This document shows, in pieces, positions 1-8,467 of a stretch of 64,000 bases of DNA (its first letter is position 1; each line of letters starts with the position of its first letter). A program made the position numbers and the translations under genes. Source of the DNA: JBFXAF01 sp050184585 (GTDB lineage Bacteria > Pseudomonadota > Alphaproteobacteria > Rhizobiales > Rhizobiaceae). Where the stretch lies: the NCBI GenBank assembly GCA_050184585.1, contig JBFXAF010000010.1, positions 1-64,000 on the forward strand, given 5' to 3'. The notes under the pieces are model-generated. The model searched no databases, was not told the DNA's origin, and was given only the letters and a program-made list of their open reading frames with translations.

Positions 1-110
1 GCTTCAACAAGCTCAAGCATTTCAGACGCATCGCGACCCGCTTCGACCGGCTCGCCGTCCACTTCCTCGGCTTCCTGCAACTCGCCGCCGCAATACTGTG
101 GATGCGCTGA
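1..110 (+). mobile_element. C-terminal end of an IS5-family transposase (partial)
   Basis: An open frame enters from the left edge (first full codon at base 3) and stops at TGA 108-110. Its 35 residues begin FNKLKHFRRIATRFDRLA and end AAAILWMR, the pattern typical of the C-terminus of IS5/IS427-type DDE transposases (an [N/F]-K-x-[F/H]-R-R-I-A-T-R-[Y/F]-D block followed by a short hydrophobic tail). Only the tail of the gene lies in the window. The right end of the insertion sequence should therefore fall within a few tens of bases after 110, but I could not recognise its terminal inverted repeat without the left end. It converges with the membrane-protein gene at 119-697. Confidence 0.8.
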
Positions 111-118
111 ATGTCGAT

Positions 119-697
119 TCAGCCTAAGGCGCAGAGCAGGAAGGAAAGCGACGAGAAGAGCAAAGTCATCGCCATCAGCACGACGGCCATTATTGCCGGG
201 CTGGCATTGGCGTCCACTTCCGGAAAGACGGTGGCGAAGATCGAGGAAACGGCGACGATGACCGACACCCCGAAGCCGTAGCGGCCCTCGGCAAGCTCTT
301 CGATCACGCGCCATGCGAGGATCAGGAACGGCAGCGAAAACAGCAAGGAAATCACCAGCGCGCCGCGGGACCGGACCGGCATCGATAGGCCGTCGCGCAG
401 AAAGGCGACGAATAGAATGGGCATGACGACGAGCGACTTCAGGGTAGTGATGGCGCCAAGCTTCTGGGTGTCGACGTAGAATTCCCTGCCGAAAATGACC
501 TGGGGGAAACCTGCCGCGGTCAGCAGATCGAAGAGCCACGGCCCCAGCAGCGAGGCAAGCAGGATCATGGCCGACACGGTTACGTAGATCGTCGCCGCTA
601 CTGGCAGGATATCGATGAAAACGTTTATGAAGCCGACCAGACCGTAAAGGCGTGAGACGTGGCTTTGGGAGACGATCCGAATCGACGATGCTTCCAT
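119..697 (-). CDS. Multi-pass membrane protein of unknown function
   Basis: A 192-residue protein with about five strongly hydrophobic stretches (near residues 26-56, 83-100, 111-131, 141-157 and 166-191), so it should sit in the inner membrane. No motif or family was recognised. The ATG at 697 is preceded by a good Shine-Dalgarno (AGGAGGG, about 6 nt away), which supports both the start and the reality of the gene. Its stop codon is only about 10 bases from the stop of the IS transposase tail on the other strand. The final residues may therefore be encoded by the end of the insertion sequence, and the native C-terminus could have been longer. Confidence 0.65.
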   Translation of the reverse strand: MEASSIRIVSQSHVSRLYGLVGFINVFIDILPVAATIYVTVSAMILLASLLGPWLFDLLTAAGFPQVIFGREFYVDTQKLGAITTLKSLVVMPILFVAFLRDGLSMPVRSRGALVISLLFSLPFLILAWRVIEELAEGRYGFGVSVIVAVSSIFATVFPEVDANASPAIMAVVLMAMTLLFSSLSFLLCALG

Positions 698-800
698 CGA
701 ATCCCTCCTGGGCGGTTAATCCTTCGCATAAAGGTCAAGTATCGGCGCGGGCAAGATAAATCTCGGGGCGGCCCCGGTCGCAGGTGAGAGAGGGAACGGC

Positions 801-1670
801 ATGACCGAAACCGTCGCCGTCTTTGGCGCCAACGGCGTCTATGGACGCCACCTCGTGCCGCGGCTGCTCGCGGCCGGCTTCAGCGTCCGCGCAATCGTGC
901 GCCGGCCCGAGGTTGCGGAAGCCCTACGCCTCGCCGGCACCGAAATCGGCGTCGCCGACATCTTCGATCCCGAGGCGCTGGAACGTGCCCTGAAAGGCTG
1001 CGATTCCTGCGTCAACCTCGCCACGTCCCTGCCTGGGCCGAGCGGGCGCGGCGACTTCGACACCAACGATCGCGTCCGCCGCGAAGGTGTGCCGCTGCTC
1101 ATCGAAGCGTGCGCTCGCGCTGGGGTCGGACGCCTCGTCCAGCAGAGCATCTCCTGGGTCGGGGCGGCAGGCGAAACGCTCGCCGACGAAAGCTCGGTCT
1201 TCGAGCCGCCCGGCGACAATGTCGGGTCGCGCGCGATCTGCACGGCGCAAGACATGGAACGGTCCGTGCAGGGCTCCGGTCTGGATTGGCTGATCCTGCG
1301 CGGCGGCCTGTTCTACGGCCCGGGCACCGGCTTCGACGAGGACTGGCTCGCCCGCGCTAAGGCTGGCACGCTCCGACTGCCCGGAGACGGAGCGGACTTC
1401 GTTTCGCTCATCCATATCGCCGACATGGCCGTGGCCACCGTCCTCGCCCTGGCGAATTGGCCCTCGCGCCAGACGCTGATCGTCGCCGACGATCGACCGG
1501 CGCGCTGGCGGGAGGTCTTCGCCCACGTCGCCGCGATCGCGGGCGGGGCTCAACCGGAGCCAGGCGGACGCGCGGGCTTCCCGTCCTTCCGCATGAGCAA
1601 CCTGCGGGCGAAGGAAGTGCTGGGATGGGCGCCAGCCTACCCCGACTACCGCGCTGGACTTGCTCGATAG
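801..1670 (+). CDS. NAD(P)-dependent epimerase/dehydratase family protein (extended SDR-like)
   Basis: A 289-residue soluble protein. The N-terminus has the Rossmann dinucleotide-binding glycine motif GANGVYG (residues 9-15) followed by a basic segment (RAIVRRPE) that suggests NADP preference. The body resembles NAD-dependent epimerase/dehydratase or NmrA-like proteins: 'CVNLATS' after the third strand, 'LILRGGLFYGPGTG' in the substrate region and a late 'ADMAVATVLAL' segment. The usual YxxxK catalytic pair is not obvious (there is SISWVGAAGE where S/Y would be expected). It may thus be an atypical SDR that binds nucleotide without classical catalysis. The start is supported by a purine-rich GAGAGAGGGA just upstream. 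No substrate can be assigned. Confidence 0.8.
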   Translation: MTETVAVFGANGVYGRHLVPRLLAAGFSVRAIVRRPEVAEALRLAGTEIGVADIFDPEALERALKGCDSCVNLATSLPGPSGRGDFDTNDRVRREGVPLLIEACARAGVGRLVQQSISWVGAAGETLADESSVFEPPGDNVGSRAICTAQDMERSVQGSGLDWLILRGGLFYGPGTGFDEDWLARAKAGTLRLPGDGADFVSLIHIADMAVATVLALANWPSRQTLIVADDRPARWREVFAHVAAIAGGAQPEPGGRAGFPSFRMSNLRAKEVLGWAPAYPDYRAGLAR

Positions 1671-1932
1671 CCGCAACGCGGCGACCGGCTCCGACGTTTC
1701 GGATCGCCGCGAGTCTCGGGCCTGTGCGGTCGCTACCCTGATGCCGTGCGCAACTCCATTCGCGCAATGCCATCTATGCGGATAGCAGATGCATTCCGTG
1801 CGGGAACACGGCCGAAGATCGTCGGCTTTTTGACGTCCGCCTTAAGCTCCCCTCAACCATCGCATCACACGCGCCCTTAACCCGGCTTGTCTAGTGTCCT
1901 CAATGAACGCGGGACCAGGGGGCGAGCGGTTC

Positions 1933-3756
1933 ATGTACGTAGACCGGGAAAAGGCCGGCGGGGAAACCACGTCTCAGGAGCGCCGCGATGGGCGTCAGCC
2001 GGATTCGCGCGTGCTCGGCCATGTGGTCCACTGCGACGGCGCACGCGCCACGATCGCGGCCTATGCCGGCGGCGGCAACGGCAACGACGTCCGGACACTC
2101 TGGGCTGTCGGACGCCTCGTCTCGATCGGTCTCGACGGCATCCGCACCGTCGGCCTCGTCTATTCGATCGCCAAATCCGATCATGCCTGGGACGAGGAGG
2201 GCCTGAACCCCATCGAGGTCTCCGTGGAACTGGTCGGCGAGGTGAGGGATGACCCGGCAGCAGGCAAACCCGTGTTTGACCGCGGCATCACCATCTATCC
2301 GCACATCGGCGCGGTCGCGCACCGCATCCGCGTGCGAGACCTAGCGGCGATCTACGACCTCGGCGGACGCAGCTCGCTCTCAATCGGCCGCCTGTCGCAG
2401 GACGAGTCGATCGAGGCCTGCATCGCCATCGACGAGACCCTCAATCGGCACTTCGCCGTCGTCGGCACGACCGGCGTCGGCAAGTCGACCGCCGTTTCGC
2501 TCCTGCTTCGCAAGGCGATCGCCGCCAGGCCCGACCTGCGGGTCCTGATCCTCGATCCGCACAATGAGTTCGCCTCGTCGCTGCCCGATCACTCCATCCG
2601 CATCGACTCGTCGTCCCTCGATCTGCCCTTCTGGCTGTTCCGCCTGGAAGAGTTCGCGGAGGTGCTCTATCGGGGCCGCGAGACGGTCGACGAGGAGATC
2701 GACGTTCTTCGCGATCTCATTCCGCATGCAAAGAACCTCTACCGCAATCCCAATGCGGGAACCTATTTGCGTCGCGGCGCCGATGCGCTGACGGCGGACA
2801 CCCCCGTTCCCTACCGCATGGCGGATCTGCTCAAGCTCATCGACGAGCGTATGGGCCTGCTCGAATCGAAGAACGATCGTCCCGTCTACCGCGCGCTGAA
2901 GACGCGCATCGAGGCGGCGGTCAGCGATCCGCGGTATCGCTTCATGTTCGCCTCGCGACTCATCGAGGATTCGATCCACCAGACGATCGGAGCGATCTTC
3001 CGCGTACCCCACTACGGCCGCCCGGTCACATGCTTCGAGATGGCGGGCTTGCCATCGGAAGTCGTGAACGCCGTCTGCTCCGTACTCGCGCGTCTCGCGT
3101 TCGACCTCGCCCTGCACAGCGATGGTCGCCTGCGGCTGCTCGTGCTCTGCGAGGAGGCGCACCGTTACATGCCGGCCGACCAGCGGCTCGGTTTCGCGCC
3201 GACGCGGCACGCGCTTTCGCGCATCGCCAAGGAAGGTCGCAAGTACGGCTGCTATCTCGGCGTCGTCACCCAGCGTCCCGGCGAACTCGACCCGACCATC
3301 CTCTCGCAGTGTTCGACGGTGTTCGCGATGCGTCTCGCCAACGAGCAGGACCAGGCGATCATCCGCTCCGCCATCGCCGATTCGTCCGCCTCGACCCTGT
3401 CGTTCCTGTCGTCCATGGGCCAGCGCGAGGCGATTGCCTTCGGCGAGGGCGTGGCCACCACGATGCGGCTGAAATTCGAGAAGATTGCCCTGAACCTCAT
3501 CCCCGGCGCCGGTCGCAAGGCCGGAGCGGCCGTGGCGCCCGGCAACCCGGACGACGTCGACCTCGTCAACATTGTCGAACGCCTTCGCAACGTGCCGAAA
3601 CCTCAGTCAGGCATGGGTGGTGCAATGTTCGGCGACACCGTGAGCAGCGCTCGCCAGCCGGGCGACGCGGAGTACCGCAAGCCGATGCCGTTCCCCGAGA
3701 CCGAGGCCGGGGGGCATAGGAGCAGCCTCTACGCCTATCGACCAACGCTGGATTGA
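1933..3756 (+). CDS. HerA-like / DUF87 family ATPase
   Basis: About 607 residues. The order is an N-terminal HAS-barrel-like beta region, a P-loop GTTGVGKS (about residues 178-185), the conserved 'LILDPHNEF' strand, and a Walker B 'LLVLCEEAHRYMP'. A sensor/arginine region follows ('IAKEGRKYGCYLGVVTQRP'), typical of the HerA/FtsK superfamily of hexameric DNA-pumping ATPases. I chose ATG 1933 because AGGGGGCGAG lies 6-8 nt upstream. GTG 1894 and ATG 1903 are in frame but lack a ribosome site. HerA proteins often pair with a NurA, SIR2 or DUF4297 nuclease, but no such partner is adjacent, so this looks like the stand-alone chromosomal version in rhizobia. The role in DNA metabolism is inferred. 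Confidence 0.85.
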   Translation: MYVDREKAGGETTSQERRDGRQPDSRVLGHVVHCDGARATIAAYAGGGNGNDVRTLWAVGRLVSIGLDGIRTVGLVYSIAKSDHAWDEEGLNPIEVSVELVGEVRDDPAAGKPVFDRGITIYPHIGAVAHRIRVRDLAAIYDLGGRSSLSIGRLSQDESIEACIAIDETLNRHFAVVGTTGVGKSTAVSLLLRKAIAARPDLRVLILDPHNEFASSLPDHSIRIDSSSLDLPFWLFRLEEFAEVLYRGRETVDEEIDVLRDLIPHAKNLYRNPNAGTYLRRGADALTADTPVPYRMADLLKLIDERMGLLESKNDRPVYRALKTRIEAAVSDPRYRFMFASRLIEDSIHQTIGAIFRVPHYGRPVTCFEMAGLPSEVVNAVCSVLARLAFDLALHSDGRLRLLVLCEEAHRYMPADQRLGFAPTRHALSRIAKEGRKYGCYLGVVTQRPGELDPTILSQCSTVFAMRLANEQDQAIIRSAIADSSASTLSFLSSMGQREAIAFGEGVATTMRLKFEKIALNLIPGAGRKAGAAVAPGNPDDVDLVNIVERLRNVPKPQSGMGGAMFGDTVSSARQPGDAEYRKPMPFPETEAGGHRSSLYAYRPTLD

Positions 3757-3893
3757 GCGGCGGCGACGGCAGACGCTGTATATGATTGCCGCGAGCCGCG
3801 GCAGGTTCCCTCTTCAGGACGACGACCAGCCGCGCGAAACCTTGCGGCGCGCACGCTCGATTGAGGCCTTGTGAAGCGTCTGTCCGCCTCGCC

Positions 3894-4685
3894 TCACGCG
3901 CAGACGCGGTTCCGGCCGAGACGCTTTGCCTGGTAGAGCTGTCTGTCCGCGCGGCGGAAGAAGTCCTCGGCGGATTCGCGCCCGTCCCATACCGCGACGC
4001 CGACGCTCGTCGTGATCCTGAGCTTGACGCTCTGGGCCAGCACGGACGTTGCCGCCACGGCCTTGCGGATACGGTCGGCGAGCTTGACCAGCATGTCGCT
4101 GTCCATGTTGGGCGCCACCACGGCGAACTCCTCGCCGCCGAGCCGCGCCACGACGTCATGGTAGCGCGTCATGTCCTTCAGGCACTTGGCGACCGCGCGC
4201 AGCACGTCGTCGCCGACATCGTGGCCGTGTGTGTCGTTGATCTGCTTGAAATGGTCGAGATCGAGGATCATCAGGCCGATCGGCCGGCCGATCCGCCGGA
4301 ACTCCTCGATGTATTCCTTCAATGCGTCGTCGAAGTAGCGGCGGTTCTGCATCCCGGTGAGGGCGTCCGTCAGCGCCGCGTGTTCCAGCGTTTCCGATCG
4401 GGCGCTGAGCGATTCCGTCATCGCCCTGAGCTTTCCCTCCTCCTTCACCTGCGTGCGCAGGATCGGATAGATGAAGAATGCACCGAAGAAGAGCGCGGTC
4501 GCGATCAGCACGCCGGTCGCGAACAGCAGCTTGCGCAGGTATGCAAGCGCCTCGTGGCGGGCAGGTTCATAGATCGACGTCCCGGCTTCTCTCATCACGT
4601 CGTGCGCATGCACAGTGATCGCTCCCGCCGCGAGGATCACGACGATGAACACGAAGAATGCCGACTCCGATTTATGGAACCGCAT
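3894..4685 (-). CDS. Membrane-anchored diguanylate cyclase (GGDEF domain)
   Basis: A 263-residue protein that makes cyclic di-GMP from two GTP. Two transmembrane helices (about residues 10-27 and 54-76) flank a short periplasmic segment, followed by a linker helix and a GGDEF domain. The active-site loop is GGEEF (183-187), a catalytically competent variant. The product-inhibition I-site RxxD is intact: RYHD at 174-177, exactly five residues before GGEEF. The start chosen (ATG 4685, MRFHKSES) removes a poorly conserved N-terminal run present if GTG/ATG codons nearer 4850 were used, which would overlap miaA. The gene lies 92 bases downstream of miaA on the same strand and converges with the HerA gene. 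The sensory input is unknown. Confidence 0.9.
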   Translation of the reverse strand: MRFHKSESAFFVFIVVILAAGAITVHAHDVMREAGTSIYEPARHEALAYLRKLLFATGVLIATALFFGAFFIYPILRTQVKEEGKLRAMTESLSARSETLEHAALTDALTGMQNRRYFDDALKEYIEEFRRIGRPIGLMILDLDHFKQINDTHGHDVGDDVLRAVAKCLKDMTRYHDVVARLGGEEFAVVAPNMDSDMLVKLADRIRKAVAATSVLAQSVKLRITTSVGVAVWDGRESAEDFFRRADRQLYQAKRLGRNRVCA

Positions 4686-4777
4686 GGACTTCCCGGGCAA
4701 CAGACGGCTGGTTATCGCACCGCGCGCCTTACGCAGGGTTAATACCGGCAACCTCGACGTGAAACACGACCTCCACG

Positions 4778-5713
4778 TCATTCGGCCGCGAGGATCTCCG
4801 CGGCGCTCGCGACCCGCCGCCATTGGGCGCCGAATTGGTGTCTGAACCATGTGGTCTGCCGCTTTGCATACTGGCGAGTGGCCGCTTTCGCGGCCTCGAT
4901 CGCTTGGTCGCGATCCATGCCGCCGCCCAGCAATGCCGAAAGTTCTCGAACGCCGATCGCCTTCATCGCGGGCAGAGACGGGTCGAGATTGAGGTCGAGC
5001 AGCGCCTTCACCTCATCAAGGACGCCGCACGCGATCATGCCGTCGAACCGATCTTCGATGCGTCGTGCCAGCACGTCGCGCGCCGGTTCGACGACATGGA
5101 ACGAAGCACTGGCGGCATCGATCAGCGGCCTCCCTTTTTCGGCCTGCCAGTCGACAATCGAGCGTCCGGTTGATTCCAGCACTTCCAGCGCCCTGACGAT
5201 GCGCTGTCCGTCCATCGGGTTGAGTTTCAAGGCGACGCGCGGGTCCTCGCGCATCAGGATCCGGTGGAGACGATCGGCGCCGCGCTCCTTGAGCTCGTAA
5301 CGCCAGCGTTCGCGGACGAAAGCCGGGATTTCCGGGATTTCCGCTAGCCCTTCGACGAGCGCACGGAAGTAGAGGCCCGTGCCGCCGGTGAAGATCGGGC
5401 GATTGTTGACGAACGTGCCGGCCTCGATCAGTTCGCGGACGTCCCGAAGCCATGCGCCGGTGGAGTAGGCTCTTGTCGGGTGGACGTGGCCGAACAGCAG
5501 GTGCGGCGCCTTCGCCAGATCTGGCGGACCCGGACGTGCGGTGAGAATGTCGAGCACTGCATAGCCCTGCATGGAGTCGCTGTTCACCACCGCGCCGCCG
5601 AGCCGCACCGCGAGCTCGACCGCGGCTGCGGACTTGCCGCTGGCGGTCGGCCCCGCTATCAGGACCGCGTTCTTGACGAGGCCGGCAGCCTCGGTTTCCG
5701 CGGACCTCCTCAT
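4778..5713 (-). CDS. miaA: tRNA dimethylallyltransferase
   Basis: MiaA transfers a dimethylallyl group to N6 of A37 in tRNAs reading UNN codons. The 311-residue protein has the P-loop GPTASGKS (about residues 21-28), 'VNSDSMQGYAVLDILTARP' (the substrate-binding Asp/Ser region), 'IFTGGTGLYFRALVEG', the 'NPMDGQRIVRALEV' block and the C-terminal 'ATRQYAKRQTTWFR' motif, all characteristic of the family. ATG 5713 is preferred. An in-frame GTG at 5728 would add five residues and is possible. The ATG lies within a CATG shared with the ATG of the divergent serB, so the two genes overlap at their 5' ends. Confidence 0.96.
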   Translation of the reverse strand: MRRSAETEAAGLVKNAVLIAGPTASGKSAAAVELAVRLGGAVVNSDSMQGYAVLDILTARPGPPDLAKAPHLLFGHVHPTRAYSTGAWLRDVRELIEAGTFVNNRPIFTGGTGLYFRALVEGLAEIPEIPAFVRERWRYELKERGADRLHRILMREDPRVALKLNPMDGQRIVRALEVLESTGRSIVDWQAEKGRPLIDAASASFHVVEPARDVLARRIEDRFDGMIACGVLDEVKALLDLNLDPSLPAMKAIGVRELSALLGGGMDRDQAIEAAKAATRQYAKRQTTWFRHQFGAQWRRVASAAEILAAE

Positions 5714-6599
5714 GTCACTCGTCGCCACGCTCGTCTGCGCTCCGCAATCTCAGGTGATTACGTCCGAGGTTGCGCATAGGGCCGCCGCCGCCGCCGGTGC
5801 AAGCGCAATCGACGTGCTCGCTGACGGAGTGGCCGTGGACCTGCGATTCGACGACTCCCAGAACAGGGACGAGCTCGCGCCAAGGTTGCGGGCGCCGCTG
5901 GCGGGCCTCCCGGTCGATGTCGTCATTCAGTCAGCCAGGACCCGGCGAAAGAAGATCCTGATCGCTGACATGGATTCGACCATGATCGATCAGGAATGTA
6001 TCGACGAGTTGGCCGACGAGATCGGCATCCGCGATCAGGTCGCTGAAATCACCGCCCGGTCGATGAATGGCGAGATTGCGTTCGAGCCCGCGCTGAGGGA
6101 GCGCGTTGCGCTGTTGGCTGGCCTGCGGGAGAGTGTTGTCGACCGCATCGTCAGGGACCGCATCAAGCTCGCCGCCGGCGCTCGAGAGCTTGTCGCCACC
6201 ATGAACGCCGCCGGTGCGCATACTGCGCTGGTGTCGGGCGGGTTCGATGTCTTCACGGCGCGCATTGCCTCGATGCTTGGCTTCAATGAACACCGCGCGA
6301 ACCATCTCCTCGCCGCCAATGGCCGCTTCACGGGCAAGGTGGCGGAACCGATCCTCGGCCGCGCGGCGAAGGCTCAGGCGCTCTTGGAGATCGCGCGCCG
6401 GGCGGGTGTGACCCCCGAGGATGCGCTTGCGGTCGGCGACGGTGCCAATGACCTCGACATGATCCGCCTGGCGGGCGCAGGCGTCGCCCTGCATGCCAAG
6501 CCGGTCGTTGCCGAACAGGCGGAGTTTCGAATCGACCACGGTGACCTGACGGCCCTGCTCTACATTCAAGGCTATCGCCGGGACGAGTTCGCGACCTGA
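5712..6599 (+). CDS. serB: Phosphoserine phosphatase
   Basis: The last step of serine biosynthesis, hydrolysing O-phosphoserine. The 295-residue protein has a roughly 75-residue N-terminal regulatory-like region. The HAD phosphatase core follows: motif I DMDSTMID (nucleophile Asp86, acid Asp88), motif II 'LVSGGFDVF', and motif III/IV 'AVGDGANDLDMI'. ATG 5712 fits the usual alpha-proteobacterial N-terminus (M-x-L-V-A-T-L). Longer in-frame starts such as 5571 would run deep inside miaA. No clear Shine-Dalgarno precedes the start, so the transcript may be leaderless or very short-leadered. It is followed by a hairpin terminator shared with the protease gene. Confidence 0.95.
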   Translation: MSLVATLVCAPQSQVITSEVAHRAAAAAGASAIDVLADGVAVDLRFDDSQNRDELAPRLRAPLAGLPVDVVIQSARTRRKKILIADMDSTMIDQECIDELADEIGIRDQVAEITARSMNGEIAFEPALRERVALLAGLRESVVDRIVRDRIKLAAGARELVATMNAAGAHTALVSGGFDVFTARIASMLGFNEHRANHLLAANGRFTGKVAEPILGRAAKAQALLEIARRAGVTPEDALAVGDGANDLDMIRLAGAGVALHAKPVVAEQAEFRIDHGDLTALLYIQGYRRDEFAT

Positions 6600-6631
6600 A
6601 AGGAAATGGCGGTAGCTCCGCCTTTTCCTTT
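6599..6631. terminator. Bidirectional rho-independent terminator between serB and the DegP-like gene
   Basis: An interrupted palindrome AAAGGAAA / TTTCCTTT surrounds a GGCGG...CCGCC core, with A-rich and T-rich flanks, between two convergent genes. It should form a stable hairpin with a U tract in both directions. Confidence 0.85.
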
Positions 6632-6661
6632 GAGATCAGAGGGTTTCGGCAAACCGCCGAC

Positions 6662-8164
6662 TCACTCCATCCGGACAGTGACGAAGCGAAGCTCGCCGGT
6701 CTTCGACGCCAGCATGAGGAGCGCGTTGCGCCGGCCCTGATCCTTCAGCGCCGCGATCCGGTCCATGACGTCCTTCGGAGTTCCGACGGATTCCTGCGCG
6801 ATTTCGGTGATGACGTCTCCGACCGAGACCCCACGTTCGGCGGCTGCGGAATTCTCCGCGACCTCGGTAACCACCACGCCGGCGACATCCGGAGCGATTT
6901 CGAACTTGCCGCGCAGTTCGTCGTCCAGTTCCGCGACCGTCATGCCGAGCACCGATGCCGTCGCCAGTTGCTGCGCATCGTTGCCGGTCGCGGTATCGCC
7001 GCCCGCCTCCGCCGAGGCCAGCTTCTCACCGTCCTCGAGGCGGCCGAGCGTCACCTTGACGGTCTGCTCCACCCCCTTGCGCACGATCACGACGTCGACG
7101 GCCTTCCCGACCGGGCTCTCGGCGACCACACGCGGCAGGTCGCGCATTTCCTTCACGGCCTTGCCGTCGAACGTGATGACGACGTCTCCCGGCTGGATCA
7201 CGCCATTGTCGACGGGCCCACCCTGGATGATGCCCGCGACCAGCGCACCACGCGCGCTGTCCATGCCGAGCGACTCGGCGATGTCCGCCGTCACCGGCTG
7301 GATCCGCACGCCGAGCCATCCGCGACGGGTCTCCCCGAACTCCCGCAGCTGGTCGACGACGCCGAGCGCGAGTTTGGAGGGGATCGAGAACCCGATTCCG
7401 ATCGAACCGCCCGAGGGCGATATGATCGCTGTGTTGATCCCCACGACCTCGCCATCCATGTTGAAGAGCGGTCCACCGGAATTGCCACGATTGATGGCGG
7501 CGTCGGTCTGGATGAAATCGTCATATGGGCCGGAGTTGATGTCGCGGTTGCGCGCCGACACGATGCCGACCGTGACGGTGCCTCCGAGGCCGAACGGATT
7601 GCCGATCGCCATCACCCAGTCGCCGATGCGCATCGCGTCGGAATCGCCGAAACGGACCGCCTTCAGCTTCTTCAGCGTCGGGTCGACCTTGAGGACGGCG
7701 ATGTCGGTCTTCGGATCCTTGCCGACCAGTTCAGCCTGCAGCTTGGACCCGTCTGAGAAGTTGATCTCGATCACGTCCGCGTCGGCGATGACGTGGTTGT
7801 TCGTGATGATGATGCCCCTTTCGGCGTCGACCACGAAACCGGAACCAAGCGACTGCACCTTCTGCTGCCCGCTGCCGCCGCCGCGATCCTGGAAAAAGTC
7901 GTCGAAGAAGTCCTGGAATGGCGACCCCTCCGGCAGTTGGGGCGGCGGAACGGCGCTGGGATTCTCCGAACCCTTGACGGTCTGCGACGTGGAAATGTTG
8001 ACGACGGCCTCGAGCAGGCCCTCGGCGAGGTTCGCCACCGATTCGGGTCCCTGTGCCGAAGCGGTCGCGACGACGCCCGGCGTCGCGGCAAGGCCCAGCA
8101 TCGCTGCCGCAACTCCGGCGACAAGCGACTTGCGCATCTTCGCGATGATTGAATTCGGACTCAT
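6662..8164 (-). CDS. DegP/DegQ (HtrA) family periplasmic serine protease
   Basis: A 500-residue protein with a signal peptide (AGVAAAMLGLAATPG... to about residue 37) and a trypsin-like domain with the full catalytic triad: His124 (TNNHVIAD), Asp154 (TDIAVLKV) and Ser229 (RGNSGGPL). Two PDZ domains follow (about residues 280-370 and 405-495), the usual DegP/DegQ architecture and length. It degrades or refolds misfolded envelope proteins. ATG 8164 is chosen because GGGAGG lies 7-8 nt upstream; the open frame continues upstream without support. It is the last gene of the hflK-hflC-DUF2065-protease run, an arrangement common in alphaproteobacteria. The protease and the HflKC membrane complex thus sit in one quality-control locus. 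Confidence 0.95.
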   Translation of the reverse strand: MSPNSIIAKMRKSLVAGVAAAMLGLAATPGVVATASAQGPESVANLAEGLLEAVVNISTSQTVKGSENPSAVPPPQLPEGSPFQDFFDDFFQDRGGGSGQQKVQSLGSGFVVDAERGIIITNNHVIADADVIEINFSDGSKLQAELVGKDPKTDIAVLKVDPTLKKLKAVRFGDSDAMRIGDWVMAIGNPFGLGGTVTVGIVSARNRDINSGPYDDFIQTDAAINRGNSGGPLFNMDGEVVGINTAIISPSGGSIGIGFSIPSKLALGVVDQLREFGETRRGWLGVRIQPVTADIAESLGMDSARGALVAGIIQGGPVDNGVIQPGDVVITFDGKAVKEMRDLPRVVAESPVGKAVDVVIVRKGVEQTVKVTLGRLEDGEKLASAEAGGDTATGNDAQQLATASVLGMTVAELDDELRGKFEIAPDVAGVVVTEVAENSAAAERGVSVGDVITEIAQESVGTPKDVMDRIAALKDQGRRNALLMLASKTGELRFVTVRME

Positions 8165-8269
8165 CTCATGCCTCCCGGCAAAGCTCGAAGGGTGGGGAAA
8201 CACGCAACCAATCGAAGGAAAATACGGCGCGTTTGCGACTCTGCCTACGCGCCCGGAATAAATCCTCTG

Positions 8270-8455
8270 TTACCCCCGCGCCAGCCAGACAACGCCGACA
8301 CCCGCCGCCACCGCAACGATGCCCGCGATGCGCAGCGTGGCCTCCGGCGTCGACAGAACCTCGCTCGCCAGCCGGCGGGCGAGGCTGGGGAAACCGCCGT
8401 AGACCAGCCCCTCGATCACCAGCACCAGACCGACGGCGGCGAGGAAGTCGACCAT
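8270..8455 (-). CDS. DUF2065 (YjeT-like) small inner-membrane protein
   Basis: 61 residues forming two hydrophobic helices (VDFLAAVGLVLVIEGLVYGG and the IAGIVAVAAGVGVVWLA tail) separated by a short basic loop. This is the size and pattern of the DUF2065/YjeT family, whose members are usually encoded next to hflC. It starts 12 bases after the hflC stop, so it is probably co-transcribed and may act with the HflKC complex. No biochemical function is known to me. Confidence 0.85.
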   Translation of the reverse strand: MVDFLAAVGLVLVIEGLVYGGFPSLARRLASEVLSTPEATLRIAGIVAVAAGVGVVWLARG

Positions 8456-8467
8456 CGCCGCCGCAAC

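Noticed and set aside
1842..1856. Possible CtrA-binding site (TTAA-N7-TCAA) upstream of the HerA-like gene
   Set aside because: One mismatch to TTAA-N7-TTAA, and such a short motif occurs by chance; not reported as a feature.
1933..3756. HerA-like ATPase considered as part of an anti-phage defence system
   Set aside because: No NurA, SIR2, DUF4297 or other nuclease partner is encoded next to it; the flanking genes are housekeeping or metabolic.
3787..3803. TGCCGCG-agc-CGCGGCA hairpin between the HerA and GGDEF genes
   Set aside because: A short stem without a U tract. It may contribute to termination but cannot be supported.
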